From Oscillospiraceae bacterium (GTDB lineage: Bacteria > Bacillota > Clostridia > Oscillospirales > Oscillospiraceae): a stretch of DNA of 64,000 nucleotides. The notes beneath the pieces were generated by a model. The model saw only the letters and a list, made by a program, of their open reading frames with translations, searched no databases and had not been told where the DNA came from. Location of the stretch: positions 1 to 64,000 of the forward strand of contig CAKASQ030000077.1 in assembly GCA_916988195.3 (NCBI GenBank), given 5' to 3'. This document shows positions 63,308-64,000 of this stretch, in pieces. The stretch's first letter is position 1. Every line of letters starts with the position of its first letter. The translations under genes were made by a program, and so were the position numbers.

Positions 63308-64000
63308 TTATGAATGCAACAGATTGGAATACAGCTCTTTATGGGAAAATGTCTGATGAACAGGATAAATTCCGGGACTGGCTGAAAAGCCAGCCCCCGG
63401 AGGAAATCCTGCACCACACCTATGAGTACACGGTGCGGGAGGACATCGTGATGGCGATGGAGCAGCTGGAGCTGACCGACACACAGGCACAGGCGCTTTT
63501 GGATTCCCCCTCGCCGCTGGCTGATGTGTACCGTTATTTTGAAAAGCTGGAGACCGGCTACATGGATGTGATCCGGAACAGCATTGAAAACCGTGCCGAT
63601 GATGTGTGCAAGGCGCAGGAAGAATTACGAACTGCCCCTTTCTACCACCATTCTGCCGCCTATGCGTCCGAGCATGGAGAGATGGCACAATATAACCGTT
63701 CGTATCAGGCGAACAGCGCCTGCAAAGAAGCCATTGAGCAGACCATCAGCGCCCACTATGCAGAGAACCGGCTGGATACGGAGGCGGCGGTCAAAGATGT
63801 GCTGGAAAAGTTCGGGGCGGAACGGGTACAGTTCATTCTTGTAAACACCATCCAGCACAAGAACCATGACGGGCGTATCTCTCAGGACAATAAAGCCTGG
63901 GCAAAAACCATTCCCATGCCGGAGGACAGCGGCGCTTCCCGCCACTGTGCCTATCTGGTTGTGGATGGGGTCAATCCCGGTCTGACCGATCTGTTTACCA
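63304..64000 (+). CDS. DUF3849-containing protein (partial, runs off the window)
   Basis: The first 232 codons of a gene that continues beyond the window. The ATG overlaps the helicase stop as ATGA. After a helical N-terminus (about 1-100) the segment YASEHGEMAQYNRSYQANSA to FGAERVQFILVNTIQHKNHDG matches DUF3849, a family of unknown role in Tn1549-like ICEs. No stop codon is reached, so total length is unknown. Confidence 0.8.
   Translation, partial: MIMNATDWNTALYGKMSDEQDKFRDWLKSQPPEEILHHTYEYTVREDIVMAMEQLELTDTQAQALLDSPSPLADVYRYFEKLETGYMDVIRNSIENRADDVCKAQEELRTAPFYHHSAAYASEHGEMAQYNRSYQANSACKEAIEQTISAHYAENRLDTEAAVKDVLEKFGAERVQFILVNTIQHKNHDGRISQDNKAWAKTIPMPEDSGASRHCAYLVVDGVNPGLTDLFT

Larger units (their letters stand above)
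25400..64000 (+). mobile_element. Integrative and conjugative element, Tn1549/CTn-like (partial, right end outside window)
   Basis: From the 3' end of rlmD to the window edge almost all genes are plus-strand, overlapping and of conjugative-transposon families: ParA/ParB, DUF6017, antirepressor, PcfB, VirD4, Maff2, VirB6-like, PrgI, VirB4, CHAP hydrolase, DUF4315, DUF4366, TopB, CHC2-ArdC, TTRAP, methylase-helicase, DUF3849. Order and families match the Tn1549-like group. Base composition is lower in GC than the origin region. Integrase, relaxase and attR are not in view. virD4 is split by a second element. No antibiotic-resistance gene is seen in this part. Confidence 0.9.

Noticed and set aside
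1-64000. CRISPR arrays, tRNA and rRNA genes
   Set aside because: No regularly spaced direct repeats and no cloverleaf or rRNA-like segment were noticed on reading the sequence; no covariance search could be run.

Overview
The window is a piece of a bacterial chromosome from a high-GC member of the class Clostridia (Oscillospiraceae-like), read from the protein families and gene order. The left ~25.4 kb is core chromosome around the replication origin. The right ~38.5 kb is a large integrative and conjugative element (ICE) of the Tn1549/CTn type that runs off the right edge. A second mobile element sits inside it.

Core region (1-25.4 kb). A MATE efflux pump and a two-gene minimal SUF iron-sulfur operon lie on the minus strand. 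The plus-strand cluster glmU-like, prs, pth, mfd follows, a familiar Firmicutes order, then a VanW-family wall protein. Next comes the minus-strand origin cluster, in transcription order dnaA, dnaN, S4-domain gene, recF, remB, gyrB, gyrA, with rnhA beyond gyrA. DnaA boxes lie between dnaA and dnaN. To the right are lexA, a radical SAM gene, a lipoprotein gene, a perfect 16-bp parS site and rlmD. Well-spaced sigma-A promoters can be read upstream of sufC, glmU, the VanW gene, dnaA, lexA, the radical SAM gene and the lipoprotein gene.

ICE (from about 25.4 kb). The element has entered the 3' end of rlmD, and the last ~105 codons of that ORF look element-derived. A promoter followed by two intrinsic terminators precedes parA-parB. 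Replication and regulatory genes follow (DUF6017 initiator-like protein, BRO/KilAC antirepressor, small conserved proteins), then the type IV secretion block (PcfB, VirD4, Maff2, VirB6-like, PrgI, VirB4, CHAP hydrolase, DUF4315, DUF4366). Last come DNA-processing genes: topoisomerase III, a CHC2 primase fused to an ArdC-like protein, TTRAP, a giant methylase/SNF2 helicase and a partial DUF3849 gene. The ICE's own integrase and relaxase are not in view and should lie to the right.

Nested element (32134-40229, 8,096 bp). A mobilizable element with a large serine recombinase, TnpV, MobQ relaxase, primase-helicase and TnpW has inserted in the ICE coupling-protein gene virD4 at a GG dinucleotide. 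Removing exactly this segment rejoins virD4 as an intact 609-codon ORF. In the inserted state the VirD4 Walker A half is open in frame into the recombinase. Passenger excision could therefore act as a switch that restores the conjugation machinery. A rearranged, AT-rich bacteriocin-associated membrane gene is cargo inside it.

Other notable structures are a second tnpV gene lying wholly inside the giant helicase ORF in another frame, the internal start in the primase/ArdC fusion, the GlmU-like protein whose uridyltransferase half has lost its signature residues, and a MITE-like palindrome between lexA and its terminator. No tRNA, rRNA or CRISPR array was seen.
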